Source: Anaerolinea sp.
GTDB lineage: Bacteria; Chloroflexota; Anaerolineae; Anaerolineales; Villigracilaceae
Assembly: GCA_020723805.1 (NCBI GenBank)
Contig: DYID01000027.1
Span: forward strand, 1-44,960
Direction: 5' to 3'
Length of the DNA stretch: 44,960 nt
The notes below the pieces were generated by a model that saw only the letters and a list, made by a program, of their open reading frames with translations, had not been told where the DNA came from and did no database searches. A program made the translations under genes and the position numbers. Positions 7,922 to 16,032 of this stretch are shown piece after piece (the stretch's first letter is position 1; each line of letters begins with the position of its first letter).

Positions 7922-9217
7922 TTACCTTGGGCTGTATGTTAGAAAGACCAAATCGTTGACATTCGTCCCCGTCGGACCGCAGCAGATTAAATCCCCCAGC
8001 GCCTCGAAATAGCGATACGCATCATTCCTGGACAAGAAGCCTGCCGCGTCCAGCCCCAGCCTTTTCCCACGCCAAAAAGTTTCCCCCGTCACCACCGCCC
8101 CTGCCGCATCGGTGGGACCGTCTTCGCCGTCCGTTGCCAGCGAGATGAGCATCGCGCCTTCCAAACCCTGCAGCTCCTCCACCGCCGCCAGCGCCAATTC
8201 CTGATTCCGCCCGCCTTTGCCGTCTCCGCGCAAAGTGACCGTCGTCTCGCCGCCCGCAATCAGGCAAAACGGACGCTCTCTTTTCGAGCGTTCGTCTTTC
8301 AGCCGCCTGGCAAGCATCACGCCGGCTTCACGCGCCTCCCCTTGCAGTTCATTCGTCAGGATTTCGCTCTCGAACCCCTCGCGCCGCGCCTGTTCCATTG
8401 CGGCTTGTGCGGCGATTCGATTGTCGCCGATGATGATGTTTTGCACGCGGGAAGGATCAAAACCAGCGGATTGTTGTCCTTCAGACTCACGCAGCCGCTG
8501 AGTTACGGAGTTCAAAACTTCTCTCTGTGTCTCCGTGGTTATGCGTGAAAAATATTTATCGAGGATTCTCAAAGCGTCCGCGCTCGTGGTCGGGTTCGGA
8601 TACGTGGGACCCGAGGCAATTGCCTCCAGCCGATTGCCGATCACGTCCGAAAGAATCAGACTGACCACCTTCGCCTTCGTCGCGCGCGCCAGCCCTCCGC
8701 CCTTCACGCGGTCCAACTGGCGGCGCAGGGTGTTGATCTCGTCAATGCGCGCGCCGCACGAGAGCAGGAACGAGGTCAGCGTTTGCAGGTCTCCCAGCGG
8801 GATGGATGGGGCGGTCATCAATGCCGATCCGCCGCCGGAGATCAGGCAAACGAGCGTATCTTCCTCGTTCAATGCAGAGACGAATTGCAAAGCGGCTTCG
8901 CCCGCGCGGAGCGAATCGAGGTTTGGGATCGGGTGCCCGCCCAATAGAACCGGAAACAGGTTTCGGTCGAGCGGCGAAGCGTGCTTGCTGATGGCGAGCG
9001 CGCCGGAGAGCGGAATCGCCTCCGCAAGGGCTGTCAGCATAGGGATGGAGGCTTTCCCAATCCCCAAGCCATAGACCCTGCCGCTCACGGCTGGAAGATT
9101 CCGCCGCACCGCCTCCGCCGGGTTCACGGCTTCGAGCGCCGCCGCCAGAACACGCAGAAGGCGCGGGTCGCGCAGGCTATGGGTGGCGAAACGGGAGGCG
9201 TCCATATCGGTTATCAT
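7922..9217 (-). CDS. Glycerate 2-kinase, MOFRL family
   Basis: A 431-aa enzyme phosphorylating D-glycerate to 2-phosphoglycerate with ATP. The family motifs are GLGIGKAS near the N-terminus, [61 protein letters not shown] and the MOFRL-domain [14 protein letters not shown] and [10 protein letters not shown]. Residues about 243-268 are encoded by a family D palindromic repeat (8487-8548) lying in the normally variable loop. ATG 9217 has no clear ribosome site; ATG 9205 is possible. It is divergent from the hydroxypyruvate reductase with a 20-base gap, and the two act on consecutive metabolites. Confidence 0.95.
   Translation of the reverse strand: MITDMDASRFATHSLRDPRLLRVLAAALEAVNPAEAVRRNLPAVSGRVYGLGIGKASIPMLTALAEAIPLSGALAISKHASPLDRNLFPVLLGGHPIPNLDSLRAGEAALQFVSALNEEDTLVCLISGGGSALMTAPSIPLGDLQTLTSFLLSCGARIDEINTLRRQLDRVKGGGLARATKAKVVSLILSDVIGNRLEAIASGPTYPNPTTSADALRILDKYFSRITTETQREVLNSVTQRLRESEGQQSAGFDPSRVQNIIIGDNRIAAQAAMEQARREGFESEILTNELQGEAREAGVMLARRLKDERSKRERPFCLIAGGETTVTLRGDGKGGRNQELALAAVEELQGLEGAMLISLATDGEDGPTDAAGAVVTGETFWRGKRLGLDAAGFLSRNDAYRYFEALGDLICCGPTGTNVNDLVFLTYSPR
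8487..8548 (-). repeat. Family D palindromic repeat inside glycerate kinase
   Basis: The outer arms TCACGCA (8487-8493) and TGCGTGA (8542-8548) and the inner ACGGAG (8505-8510) and CTCCGT (8531-8536) form inverted repeats. On the minus strand the text reads ACCACGGAGACACAGAGAG, the same phrase type as the intergenic palindrome at 24726-24795. Here it is translated in frame. Confidence 0.65.
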
Positions 9218-9237
9218 ATCAGAAGCGAGGAATGGTC

Positions 9238-10212
9238 ATGAAAAAAACCAAAGTGTTCGTAACAAGAATCATCCCCGACAAGGGACTCGACCTGATAAAG
9301 GAATTTTGCGAGGCGGACGTGTGGGAGGGCGAACTGCCGCCTCCGCGCGAGGAACTGCTGCGGCGCGTCCAGGGCGTGGACGGTCTGCTCTGCCTGCTGA
9401 CCGACAGGATTGACGGCGAGGTGATGGATGCGGCGGGAGAGCGGTTGAAGGTCATCAGCAATTACGCGGTGGGCTTCGATAACATTGACGTGGATGCCGC
9501 CACGGCGCGCGGCATACCGGTCGGCAACACGCCCGGCGCACTGACCGACGCCACCGCCGACTTTGCCTTTGCCCTGCTGATGAGCGCGGCGCGCCGCATC
9601 CCTGAGGGTGAGCGCTTCGTGCGCGACGGCAAATGGAAGACGTGGGGTCCGATGCTTCTGCTGGGGATGGACGTTTGGGGCGCGACGCTGGGGCTGGTGG
9701 GTTTCGGGCGCATCGGCAAGGCGGTGGCGCGCCGCGCGGCGGGCTTCGATATGCGCGTGCTGTACTACGACCCTCACGCCAAGCCCGACCCGCAGCTCAA
9801 AGCAACGCCTGTGGACTTCGAAACGCTGCTCGCCGAATCGGACTTCATCTCGCTTCACACCCCGCTGACGCCGGATACGCGCCATCTGATTGACGCCGAA
9901 GCCCTGAGCCGCATGAAGCCGACAGCGGTGCTGGTCAACACCTCGCGCGGCGCGGTCGTGGACATGGACGCGCTGTACGAGGCATTGCGCGACAAGCGCA
10001 TCTTCGCGGCGGCGCTGGATGTGACCGACCCCGAACCTCTGCCTGCCAATCATCCCCTGCTGACGCTGGAGAATCTGGTCATTGCGCCGCACATCGCCAG
10101 CGCCAGCGTCACCGCGCGCGGGAACATGGCATGGATGGCGGCGAACAACCTGATTGCCGGGCTGAAGGGCGAGCGCCTGCCGCACTGCGTCAACCCGCAG
10201 GTGTATAAATAA
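9238..10212 (+). CDS. gyaR: Glyoxylate/hydroxypyruvate reductase (D-glycerate dehydrogenase)
   Basis: A 324-aa D-2-hydroxyacid dehydrogenase. The Rossmann motif is [16 protein letters not shown], the catalytic Arg lies in [10 protein letters not shown], the Glu in DVTDPEPLP and the His in APHIASAS, all in the usual order and spacing. The sequence [13 protein letters not shown] and the length fit the GyaR/GRHPR branch, which reduces glyoxylate or hydroxypyruvate with NAD(P)H. ATG 9238 has GAGG 7 bases upstream; an in-frame ATG at 9232 is too close to it. The TAA stop lies inside the left arm of a family A repeat. It is divergent from glycerate kinase. Confidence 0.93.
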   Translation: MKKTKVFVTRIIPDKGLDLIKEFCEADVWEGELPPPREELLRRVQGVDGLLCLLTDRIDGEVMDAAGERLKVISNYAVGFDNIDVDAATARGIPVGNTPGALTDATADFAFALLMSAARRIPEGERFVRDGKWKTWGPMLLLGMDVWGATLGLVGFGRIGKAVARRAAGFDMRVLYYDPHAKPDPQLKATPVDFETLLAESDFISLHTPLTPDTRHLIDAEALSRMKPTAVLVNTSRGAVVDMDALYEALRDKRIFAAALDVTDPEPLPANHPLLTLENLVIAPHIASASVTARGNMAWMAANNLIAGLKGERLPHCVNPQVYK

Positions 10213-10300
10213 CTCACCTTACGCAGTTTTCTCGTAGCGCGATATTCATGTCGCTTGAAAACGCGAGATGAATCTCGCGGCACCGCGTAAGGTGAGTTAT
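10209..10300 (+). repeat. Family A structured repeat, copy A1
   Basis: Terminal inverted repeats of 16 bases are perfect: ATAACTCACCTTACGC (10209-10224) and GCGTAAGGTGAGTTAT (10285-10300). Inside are a GCGA...TCGC hairpin and CGCGAGATGAATCTCGCG. The TAA in the left arm is the stop codon of the preceding reductase gene. Copies are at 13382, 31899 and 34351, with a partial one at 34471. Confidence 0.85.
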
Positions 10301-10600
10301 AGAGAAGAAAGTCTGCGTTTTCTGCGTTTATCTGTGTCCCACAAAAGTAAAACCAGGAGTTGCACATTAGGTAGAGTTTCTCATTTTTTACTCCCTCACC
10401 TCCGGGTTGTGGTGAGGGAAAATCAAGGAATCTCACATCCACAGAACTTACGCAAAGCCCGGTTTTATTCCGCCCATCCTCGCTAATCTGCACTAATCTG
10501 TTCAAAATTCGCGAAGATTGGCGAAGATTAGCGGATAAGAATGCCTGTTTGCGTAAGCCCTGATCCATTAACCTTGTTTGCACCAGATCAATGCCGAAGC
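10301..10600. other. Gene-free stretch with two further palindromes
   Basis: I see no convincing gene here. CCCTCACC (10393-10400) pairs with GGTGAGGG (10411-10418) but has no T run on either strand. CGCTAATCT (10481-10489) pairs with AGATTAGCG (10525-10533), with nested repeats of GATTGGCGAAGATTA type between. These look like degenerate intergenic repeats. A phrase near 10310-10345 (TCTGCG, TTTATCTGTGTCC) resembles part of family D. Confidence 0.5.
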
Positions 10601-10632
10601 AAAAAGACCGAAGGCGCCTGCCCTCGGTCTTT
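10601..10632 (-). terminator. Intrinsic terminator of the UPF0173 gene
   Basis: On the minus strand AAAGACCGA pairs with TCGGTCTTT (10603-10611 with 10624-10632), and the stem runs into five T residues. It lies 18 bases beyond the stop of the hydrolase gene. Confidence 0.85.
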
Positions 10633-10649
10633 CCTCTTTCTTCTTTCTT

Positions 10650-11339
10650 TTACAGCGAATAACTTTCCCCCGGCTTCAAAACGACCGCCTTCGTCTTCGT
10701 CTCTTTTTCCACGCGTTCCGCCCAGGCGTTCGCGTCCTGTGCAATCAGGTCCCAGGTGTTGTAATGGATGGGGACGACGACCTTCGGCTCGAGCAGTTTG
10801 ACGGCGCGCAGGGCATCGGCGGGACCCATGGTGTAGTTGTCGCCGATGGGGATGACCGCCAGGTCGAGCCCCTCTTCGCCGATCAACTTCATGTCGCCGA
10901 ACAGACCGGTATCCTGCGCCATGTAGATTTTCTTCCCGTCGTTCGTGGTAAGCAGGAAGCCGGCCGGGTTGCCGCCGTTCGAGCCGTCGGGAAGCGCGGA
11001 GCCGTGCAGGGCGAGCGTCAATTTGAGGTAGCCAAAGGGATGTTTGAACCCGCCGCCAATGTGCTGACCGTGAGTCTTGGGAAGTCCCTGTTTTTCCGCA
11101 AACCAGTCGGCGATCTCGAAGTTGCTGATGACGGTTGCGCCGGTGCGCTTTGCTATGGAAACCGTGTCGCCCACGTGGTCGCCGTGTCCGTGGCTGACGA
11201 GGATGAAGTCTGCCTCCACAGCCTCGGCGGAGGTGGAAGCGGCGGGGTTACCGCTGAAGAAGGGGTCAATGAGCAGTTTGTAGCCGCCGGTTTCGAGTCC
11301 CAGCGCGGCGTGTCCGTACCAGGTGAATTTGGTCGTCAT
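10650..11339 (-). CDS. UPF0173 metal-dependent hydrolase (MBL fold)
   Basis: A 229-aa metallo-beta-lactamase-fold protein. VSHGHGDHVGD (about residues 48-58) is the HxHxDH zinc motif; further ligands are expected at His in LALHGSA, Asp in MAQDTG and His in VPIHYNT. Length and order match UPF0173 (YtkL-like) hydrolases, whose substrate is not established. ATG 11339 has an excellent ribosome site (AAAGGAGG) and a good promoter at 11367-11394, with a terminator downstream, so it is a single-gene unit. Confidence 0.93.
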   Translation of the reverse strand: MTTKFTWYGHAALGLETGGYKLLIDPFFSGNPAASTSAEAVEADFILVSHGHGDHVGDTVSIAKRTGATVISNFEIADWFAEKQGLPKTHGQHIGGGFKHPFGYLKLTLALHGSALPDGSNGGNPAGFLLTTNDGKKIYMAQDTGLFGDMKLIGEEGLDLAVIPIGDNYTMGPADALRAVKLLEPKVVVPIHYNTWDLIAQDANAWAERVEKETKTKAVVLKPGESYSL

Positions 11340-11366
11340 TTCAACCTCCTTTGGAAGATTGATTCA

Positions 11367-11394
11367 AGTATAGGCAAAATCGAATGGGAGTCAA
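11367..11394 (-). promoter_or_regulatory. Promoter of the UPF0173 gene
   Basis: On the minus strand TTGACT (11389-11394) and TATACT (11367-11372) are spaced by 16 bases, about 28 bases before the start codon. Confidence 0.75.
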
Positions 11395-11400
11395 TTCCTG

Positions 11401-11429
11401 TTGGCAGGCAGGTGGAAAAAACCTATAAT
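11401..11429 (+). promoter_or_regulatory. Promoter of the channel gene
   Basis: TTGGCA (11401-11406), a 17-base spacer, then TATAAT (11424-11429). Predicted transcription start is near 11436, which rules out the upstream ATG at 11428 and supports ATG 11455 as the translation start. Confidence 0.82.
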
Positions 11430-11454
11430 GAACCAAAACAACTCGGGAGATGCC

Positions 11455-13377
11455 ATGAAACCCACCCTGCGCCAGCGCCTTCGCTATCATTTTGACAATT
11501 TGATGTCCGGCGGCACGCCCGCCATGATCCTCATGCTGTTCGTTCTGTCGCTGACCGTTGTGATCATTGCCGGCGCGGTCATCGCGCTGACGGGCATCTC
11601 GCAGGAGGGCGGCGGACGCATCCCCTTTGGCGAAGCCGTTTGGGAAAGCCTGATGCGCACGCTCGACCCCGGCACCATGGGGCAGGATACGGGTCACGGC
11701 TTTCGTGCGGTCATGCTGTTCGTCACGCTGGGCGGCATCTTCATCGTCAGCGCGTTGATCGGCGTGTTGAACAACGCCATTCAGGGACAAATCGAACGCC
11801 TGCGCAAGGGACGCTCGCGCGTGCTCGAAACCAACCATACGGTAATACTGGGCTGGTCGCATCAGATCTTCACCATCCTCAACGAGTTGATGATTGCCAA
11901 CGAAAACCAGCCTCACGCGCGCCTCGTCGTTTTGGCAGACATGGATAAGGTGCAGATGGAGGATGCCATCCGCGAACGAGTCAAGGTCCGCGGACGGACG
12001 CGTCCCATCTGCCGCAAGGGCAGTCCGCTCGACCCGAACGATCTCGAAATCGTGAGTCCTCACACTGCCAAGTCCATCATCGTCCTGCCGCCCGAAACCA
12101 GCGACCCCGACGCCGACGTCATCAAAACGGTCATGGCAATCACCAACAGTCCGAACCGCCGTCCCCAGCCATACAACATCGTCACCCAAATCCGTAAGGC
12201 AGAGAACCTCGACATTCTCCGCATCGTCGGCGAACGCGACCATTTGCAAATCGTTTTCACCGAGGAAATCATCGCCCGCGTCATGGCACAGACCTCGCGC
12301 CAGTCGGGGCTTTCGGTGGTGTACACCGAATTGCTGAACTTCGGCGGCGACGAAATCTACTTCAAGAACGAGACCGAACTGACAGGCAAGACCTACGGCG
12401 AAGCGCTGTTGATGTACGAGGATTCCTCTCTGCTGGGTCTCCGCAAGGCAGACGGCGCACTCTTCATCAACCCGCCGATGGACACGACCATCGAGCGCGG
12501 CGACCGCGTCATTGCCATCTCGGAGGATGACGACACGCTTCAACTCTCCGCCTACGCGACCTCGCTCGATGCAAGCCGCAGCCAGATTCCCGTCAACGAG
12601 CAGGTCATCTGCTCGAGCCGCACCCCGCAAAAATCCCCGCCCGAAAAATGCCTCATCCTCGGCTGGAACCGCAGCGGCGCCATCATCGTCCGCGAACTGG
12701 ACCGCTACGTTCCCAAAGGCTCGCTCTTGACCATCGTGGCAGACATCTACGGCATCGAAAAGCAACTCAAGGCGCATGGCGTCAAACTGGTCAACCAAAA
12801 ACTGGACGTGCGCGAAGGCGACACAGCAGACCGCTCCCTGCTCGACAGCCTGCGCGTCCACGAGTACAACCACGTCATCGTACTGGCATACAGCACGCTC
12901 GAACCCCAGCAAGCCGATGCCAAGACCCTCGTCACCCTTCTGCACCTGCGCGACATCGCCGGTCGCGGCGCGACACCCTTCTCCATCGTCAGCGAAATGC
13001 TCGACCTGCGCAACCGCGAACTCGCCGAAGTCACCCAGGTGGACGACTTCATCGTCAGCGACCACCTCATCAGCCTGATGCTGGCGCAGTTCTCCGAGAA
13101 CCCCGAACTCTACAATGTATTCAAAGACATCTTCGACCCCGAAGGCGCTGAAATCTACCTCAAACCCATTGGCGATTACGTGGCAGCGGGAACGCCCGTC
13201 AACTTCTACACCGTGGTCGAAGCGGCGCGCCGCCGCGGCGAAACCGCCATCGGCTACCGCATCCTCTCCGAAGCCAAAGACGCCGCCCGCGCCTACGGCA
13301 TCCACACCAACCCGCCCAAATCGCGCGAGGTCGTCTTCTCCCCCGCCGACAAGGTCATCGTCCTCGCCGAAGAATAA
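11455..13377 (+). CDS. CASTOR/POLLUX-like ion channel with RCK-type domains
   Basis: A 640-aa protein. After a short basic N-terminus there are two membrane segments, about residues 24-48 (MILMLFVLSLTVVIIAGAVI) and 80-102 (MLFVTLGGIFIVSALIGVL), with a pore-like stretch WESLMRTLDPGTMG between. Two cytoplasmic nucleotide-binding-like (RCK/TrkA-N) halves follow: HTVILGWSHQIFTILNEL and KCLILGWNRSGAIIVREL. This is the layout of CASTOR/POLLUX and related bacterial channels; ion selectivity cannot be inferred. GGGAG precedes ATG 11455. It has its own promoter, and the TAA stop is followed within a few bases by family A copy A2. Confidence 0.87.
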   Translation: MKPTLRQRLRYHFDNLMSGGTPAMILMLFVLSLTVVIIAGAVIALTGISQEGGGRIPFGEAVWESLMRTLDPGTMGQDTGHGFRAVMLFVTLGGIFIVSALIGVLNNAIQGQIERLRKGRSRVLETNHTVILGWSHQIFTILNELMIANENQPHARLVVLADMDKVQMEDAIRERVKVRGRTRPICRKGSPLDPNDLEIVSPHTAKSIIVLPPETSDPDADVIKTVMAITNSPNRRPQPYNIVTQIRKAENLDILRIVGERDHLQIVFTEEIIARVMAQTSRQSGLSVVYTELLNFGGDEIYFKNETELTGKTYGEALLMYEDSSLLGLRKADGALFINPPMDTTIERGDRVIAISEDDDTLQLSAYATSLDASRSQIPVNEQVICSSRTPQKSPPEKCLILGWNRSGAIIVRELDRYVPKGSLLTIVADIYGIEKQLKAHGVKLVNQKLDVREGDTADRSLLDSLRVHEYNHVIVLAYSTLEPQQADAKTLVTLLHLRDIAGRGATPFSIVSEMLDLRNRELAEVTQVDDFIVSDHLISLMLAQFSENPELYNVFKDIFDPEGAEIYLKPIGDYVAAGTPVNFYTVVEAARRRGETAIGYRILSEAKDAARAYGIHTNPPKSREVVFSPADKVIVLAEE

Positions 13378-13381
13378 TTAC

Positions 13382-13484
13382 CTCACCTTACACAGTTTAT
13401 TCGTAGTGCGACACATTGTCCCCGCAAGGGGGTTCATGTCGCCTGAAAACGCGAGATAAATCTCACGCTACTGTGTAAGGTGAG
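13382..13484 (+). repeat. Family A structured repeat, copy A2 (long form)
   Basis: The arms are CTCACCTTACACAG (13382-13395) and CTGTGTAAGGTGAG (13471-13484). Relative to A1, TTACGC/GCGTAA has become TTACAC/GTGTAA, a compensated change. The inner GCGACA...TGTCGC hairpin is lengthened by CCCC GCAA GGGG, a stem closed by a GNRA-type tetraloop. It fills the gap between the channel gene and pxpA. Confidence 0.85.
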
Positions 13485-13487
13485 TAA

Positions 13488-14213
13488 TCATAACGCTCGT
13501 ACCTCAATCCCAGCCGCCGCCAGCGCCTCCCGCACCCGCCGCGCATTTTCCGCCGCGCGCGGATGGTCGCCGTGCAGGCACAACGTCTCCACGCGCACGC
13601 GCCGCCCGCCGAAATCAATCCCTTTTTCGACAAGTTCCAGCGCATGAGCCGCCACCTCTTCCGGCGACTCGATGATGGCATGAGGCTCGCGGCGCGAGAC
13701 CAGCGTCCCATCGGGATTGTAGCGCCGGTCTGGGAATCCCTCCTGGGCGACCCTCAAGCCGGCTTCGATCCCCGCTTCGACCAACCCGGAACCTGCCAGC
13801 CCCACCAAAACCAACTCCACACTGACAGCCTTCACCGCCCGCGCGATGGCGTTTGCCAATTCCCGCTCCCTTGCCGCCTGGTTGTACAACGCCCCATGCG
13901 GCTTGACATGGTGCAGCGCCGCGCCCTCAGCGCGCGCAATCGCCGCGAGCGCCTCCACCTGCTCCCGCACAAGCGCCTCTACCTCCTCCGCCGGCAGAGT
14001 CATCTCCCGCCGCCCGAACCCCTCGCGGTCGCGCCAGCCCGGATGCGCCCCCACCGCCACGCCAAACCGCTTTGCCAATCGCACGGTCTCGCGCATAGTC
14101 TCTGCATCGCCCGCATGGAATCCGCAAGCGATATTCGCGGACGTGATGTGCGGCATGATGTCCGCGTCATTGCCGGCGCCTTCGCCCATGTCACAGTTGA
14201 GGTCAATGTACAT
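13488..14213 (-). CDS. pxpA: 5-oxoprolinase subunit A (LamB/YcsF family)
   Basis: A 241-aa protein opening with the family signature MYIDLNCDMGEG, followed by NIACGFHAGD, GAHPGWRDREGFGRR, VKPHGALYN and LCLHGDHPRA. PxpA works with PxpB and PxpC in ATP-dependent opening of 5-oxoproline (pyroglutamate) to glutamate. The start ATG directly follows the TGA of pxpC (zero-base gap) with GGAG just upstream, which implies coupled translation. All three subunits are present in the cluster. Confidence 0.95.
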   Translation of the reverse strand: MYIDLNCDMGEGAGNDADIMPHITSANIACGFHAGDAETMRETVRLAKRFGVAVGAHPGWRDREGFGRREMTLPAEEVEALVREQVEALAAIARAEGAALHHVKPHGALYNQAARERELANAIARAVKAVSVELVLVGLAGSGLVEAGIEAGLRVAQEGFPDRRYNPDGTLVSRREPHAIIESPEEVAAHALELVEKGIDFGGRRVRVETLCLHGDHPRAAENARRVREALAAAGIEVRAL

Positions 14214-15158
14214 TCACTCCTCCACAATCCGTTCCAATTTGCTCATCATCTCTCTATATTTCTTTTGCGCCTTCGCAACCGTCGTCCGCCGAAAGCGGAT
14301 TTTGCTCCTACCCGGCACACACTGCGCCAGCAGGGGCAGGTCGGCGCTGATGACCGTCCCGATCTTGGGATAGCCGCCCGTCGTCGGGCAGTCTGCCATC
14401 ATGATGATGGGCTGTCCGCCGGCGGGGACTTGTATCGCGCCCATCGTCATCCCCTCGGAGAGAAGTTCGGTCCCGCCGCGATGTGTCAGCGCGGGACCTT
14501 CGAGACGGCAGCCCATGCGGTCGGATGTTGGGCTTACGGTGTAATCATGCGCCAGGAACGCCGCGGTGCTTTCGTCTGTGAAATACTTGTCCTGTGGTCC
14601 CATTATGACATCGAGGGTTGGAGTGTCGGAATAGGCGGGTCGCGCCTCGGCGGGCAGCGTCCGCGCGGCGAGGTCGGTCAAGGGACGGGAGGGTGCGCCG
14701 CATTTCAGCACATCGCCGGTTTGCAAACGCCTGCCGTCGAATCCGCCGAAGGGACCGCGCAGATAGGTGGAGGCAGAACCAAGCACCGGCGGAGTCTGAA
14801 CGCCGCCCGAAACGGCGAGATACGCCCACATGCCGGAGTCCAGTTTGTCGAGTCGAACCGTCCAGCCGCCGCGGACGTAGTACGAACTCCAAAGCGGAAA
14901 GTCCCAGATGTAAACTGAAAGAGAATATCCGACACCCGCCACCGCGATGACGCAGTCGCGCAAAGCACGCAGGACAATGCCGCCCATGCCAATCTCGAGG
15001 GCAGCGGCGTTGAGGTCATTGCCTGCCAGGCGGTTCGCGGCGCGAAAGGCAAACCAATCCATCGGACCCGAAGCCGGCACGCCAAACTTCCTCCAGCCTG
15101 TGCGACCGGCGTCCTGAATCGTGGCGAGACCGTTGACTTCGAGGATTTCGAGTGACAT
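14214..15158 (-). CDS. pxpC: 5-oxoprolinase subunit C (carboxyltransferase-like)
   Basis: A 314-aa member of the biotin-dependent-carboxyltransferase-like family. Diagnostic stretches are NGLATIQDAGRTGWRKFGVP, GPMDWFAFRAAN, DVIMGPQDKYF, DRMGCRLEG, MGAIQVPAGGQPIIMMAD and TTGGYPKIGTVI. The frame is open upstream to 15242, but ATG 15158 starts the conserved region; its ribosome site is weak. It is separated from pxpB by 217 bases holding a family B element, while these genes usually abut. Confidence 0.94.
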   Translation of the reverse strand: MSLEILEVNGLATIQDAGRTGWRKFGVPASGPMDWFAFRAANRLAGNDLNAAALEIGMGGIVLRALRDCVIAVAGVGYSLSVYIWDFPLWSSYYVRGGWTVRLDKLDSGMWAYLAVSGGVQTPPVLGSASTYLRGPFGGFDGRRLQTGDVLKCGAPSRPLTDLAARTLPAEARPAYSDTPTLDVIMGPQDKYFTDESTAAFLAHDYTVSPTSDRMGCRLEGPALTHRGGTELLSEGMTMGAIQVPAGGQPIIMMADCPTTGGYPKIGTVISADLPLLAQCVPGRSKIRFRRTTVAKAQKKYREMMSKLERIVEE

Positions 15159-15341
15159 CGAATTCACGCACCAAAGTTTTGCGCCTCTCCCGTTTCTGGC
15201 GGGATGAGTGACAGGCTCACAATCTTTAGCCACAGATTGCACGGATTTTCACTGATGTTCCTTGTAATCCGTGTAAATCGGTGGAATCCGTGGCAAGGTT
15301 TTTGGAATTTCCCGTTATAAACAGTGGAGTCCGTTTTGTGC

Positions 15342-15386
15342 AATCCGCGCTCTCCAGCGCGTAAGAGAACGCGCTCTACGCGGATT
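15342..15386 (-). repeat. Family B hairpin pair between pxpB and pxpC
   Basis: The outer arms AATCCGCG (15342-15349) and CGCGGATT (15379-15386) enclose GCGC TCTCCA GCGC (15347-15360) and GCGCGT AAGAGA ACGCGC (15357-15374). The two loops are complementary (TCTC and GAGA), and the hairpins share the middle GCGC so they may alternate. The stop codon and last residues of pxpB are encoded by the right arm. The rest of 15159-15341 contains only GATTGCACGGATT / AATCCGTG-type inverted repeats. Confidence 0.7.
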
Positions 15387-16032
15387 TCTCCTCAACAAAT
15401 TTCACTTCATCGCCCGGTGCAAAAAGGAACGGCGACTCGGCGCGAGGGTCGAACAGCGTCAGCGGCGTCCAGCCGATGAGATGCCAGCCGCCCGGCGAAT
15501 CGAGCGGGTAGATGCCGGTCTGTGCGCCGGCAATGGCAACCGTCCCCGCACGGACACAGGTGCGCGGCGTCGCCAGGCGCGGCATGACCAGCGCATCGTC
15601 GAGTTTGCCCATGTAAGGAAAGCCCGGCGTGAAGCCCATCATAAAGACGGTGTAGGTTCTGCCGCTGTGCAGGCGGATGACCTCTTCCACCGTCAAGTGA
15701 AGATGATGAGCAACGGCTTCCAGATCCATGCCGGCTTCGCCGCCGTATCGCACTGGGACCTCGATCCGCCGCGGCGTGCGAATCGCAGCCGCCTCCGCCT
15801 GGGCGAGTTTCTCGCGCAGAAAATCTTTCACCTGCGCAAACGAAACGATGAGCGGGTCGTAGTGAACGAGCAGGGCTGCGTAGGCAGGCACGGTTTCGAC
15901 GATGCCGCTGAATGGAGAAGCCTCGATAAGTTGCGCCAGCGCGTGAATGCGCCGATTGACTTTGAAATCCATCTCGTTCCCCCATTGAACCAGCATGGCA
16001 GAGTCGCCGAGCGGCAGGATGCGCGGCTTCAT
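15376..16032 (-). CDS. pxpB: 5-oxoprolinase subunit B (KipI/allophanate-hydrolase-1 family)
   Basis: A 218-aa protein with ILPLGDSAMLVQWG at the start, VPVRYGGEAGMDLEAVA, the strongly conserved MGFTPGFPYMGKLD, and TVAIAGAQTGIYPLDSPGGWHLIGWTP near the end, where the conserved GG.hIG is intact. ATG 16032 overlaps the stop of the rlmD-type gene by four bases (ATGA), which implies translational coupling. The final KSA and the TAG stop derive from a family B repeat arm, so the C-terminus may have been reset by that element. Confidence 0.94.
   Translation of the reverse strand: MKPRILPLGDSAMLVQWGNEMDFKVNRRIHALAQLIEASPFSGIVETVPAYAALLVHYDPLIVSFAQVKDFLREKLAQAEAAAIRTPRRIEVPVRYGGEAGMDLEAVAHHLHLTVEEVIRLHSGRTYTVFMMGFTPGFPYMGKLDDALVMPRLATPRTCVRAGTVAIAGAQTGIYPLDSPGGWHLIGWTPLTLFDPRAESPFLFAPGDEVKFVEEKSA

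Noticed and set aside
10393-10418. CCCTCACC/GGTGAGGG hairpin as a terminator of gyaR
   Set aside because: There is no T run on either strand, and it sits among other degenerate palindromes.
11341-13305. Very long open frame opposite the channel gene (654 codons), and similar long antisense frames at 3389-4645, 13563-14918, 31745-32947 and 35258-36430
   Set aside because: They mirror GC-rich genes with recognised motifs on the other strand, have no ribosome sites and give low-complexity, family-less protein. Long antisense frames are expected from the codon bias.
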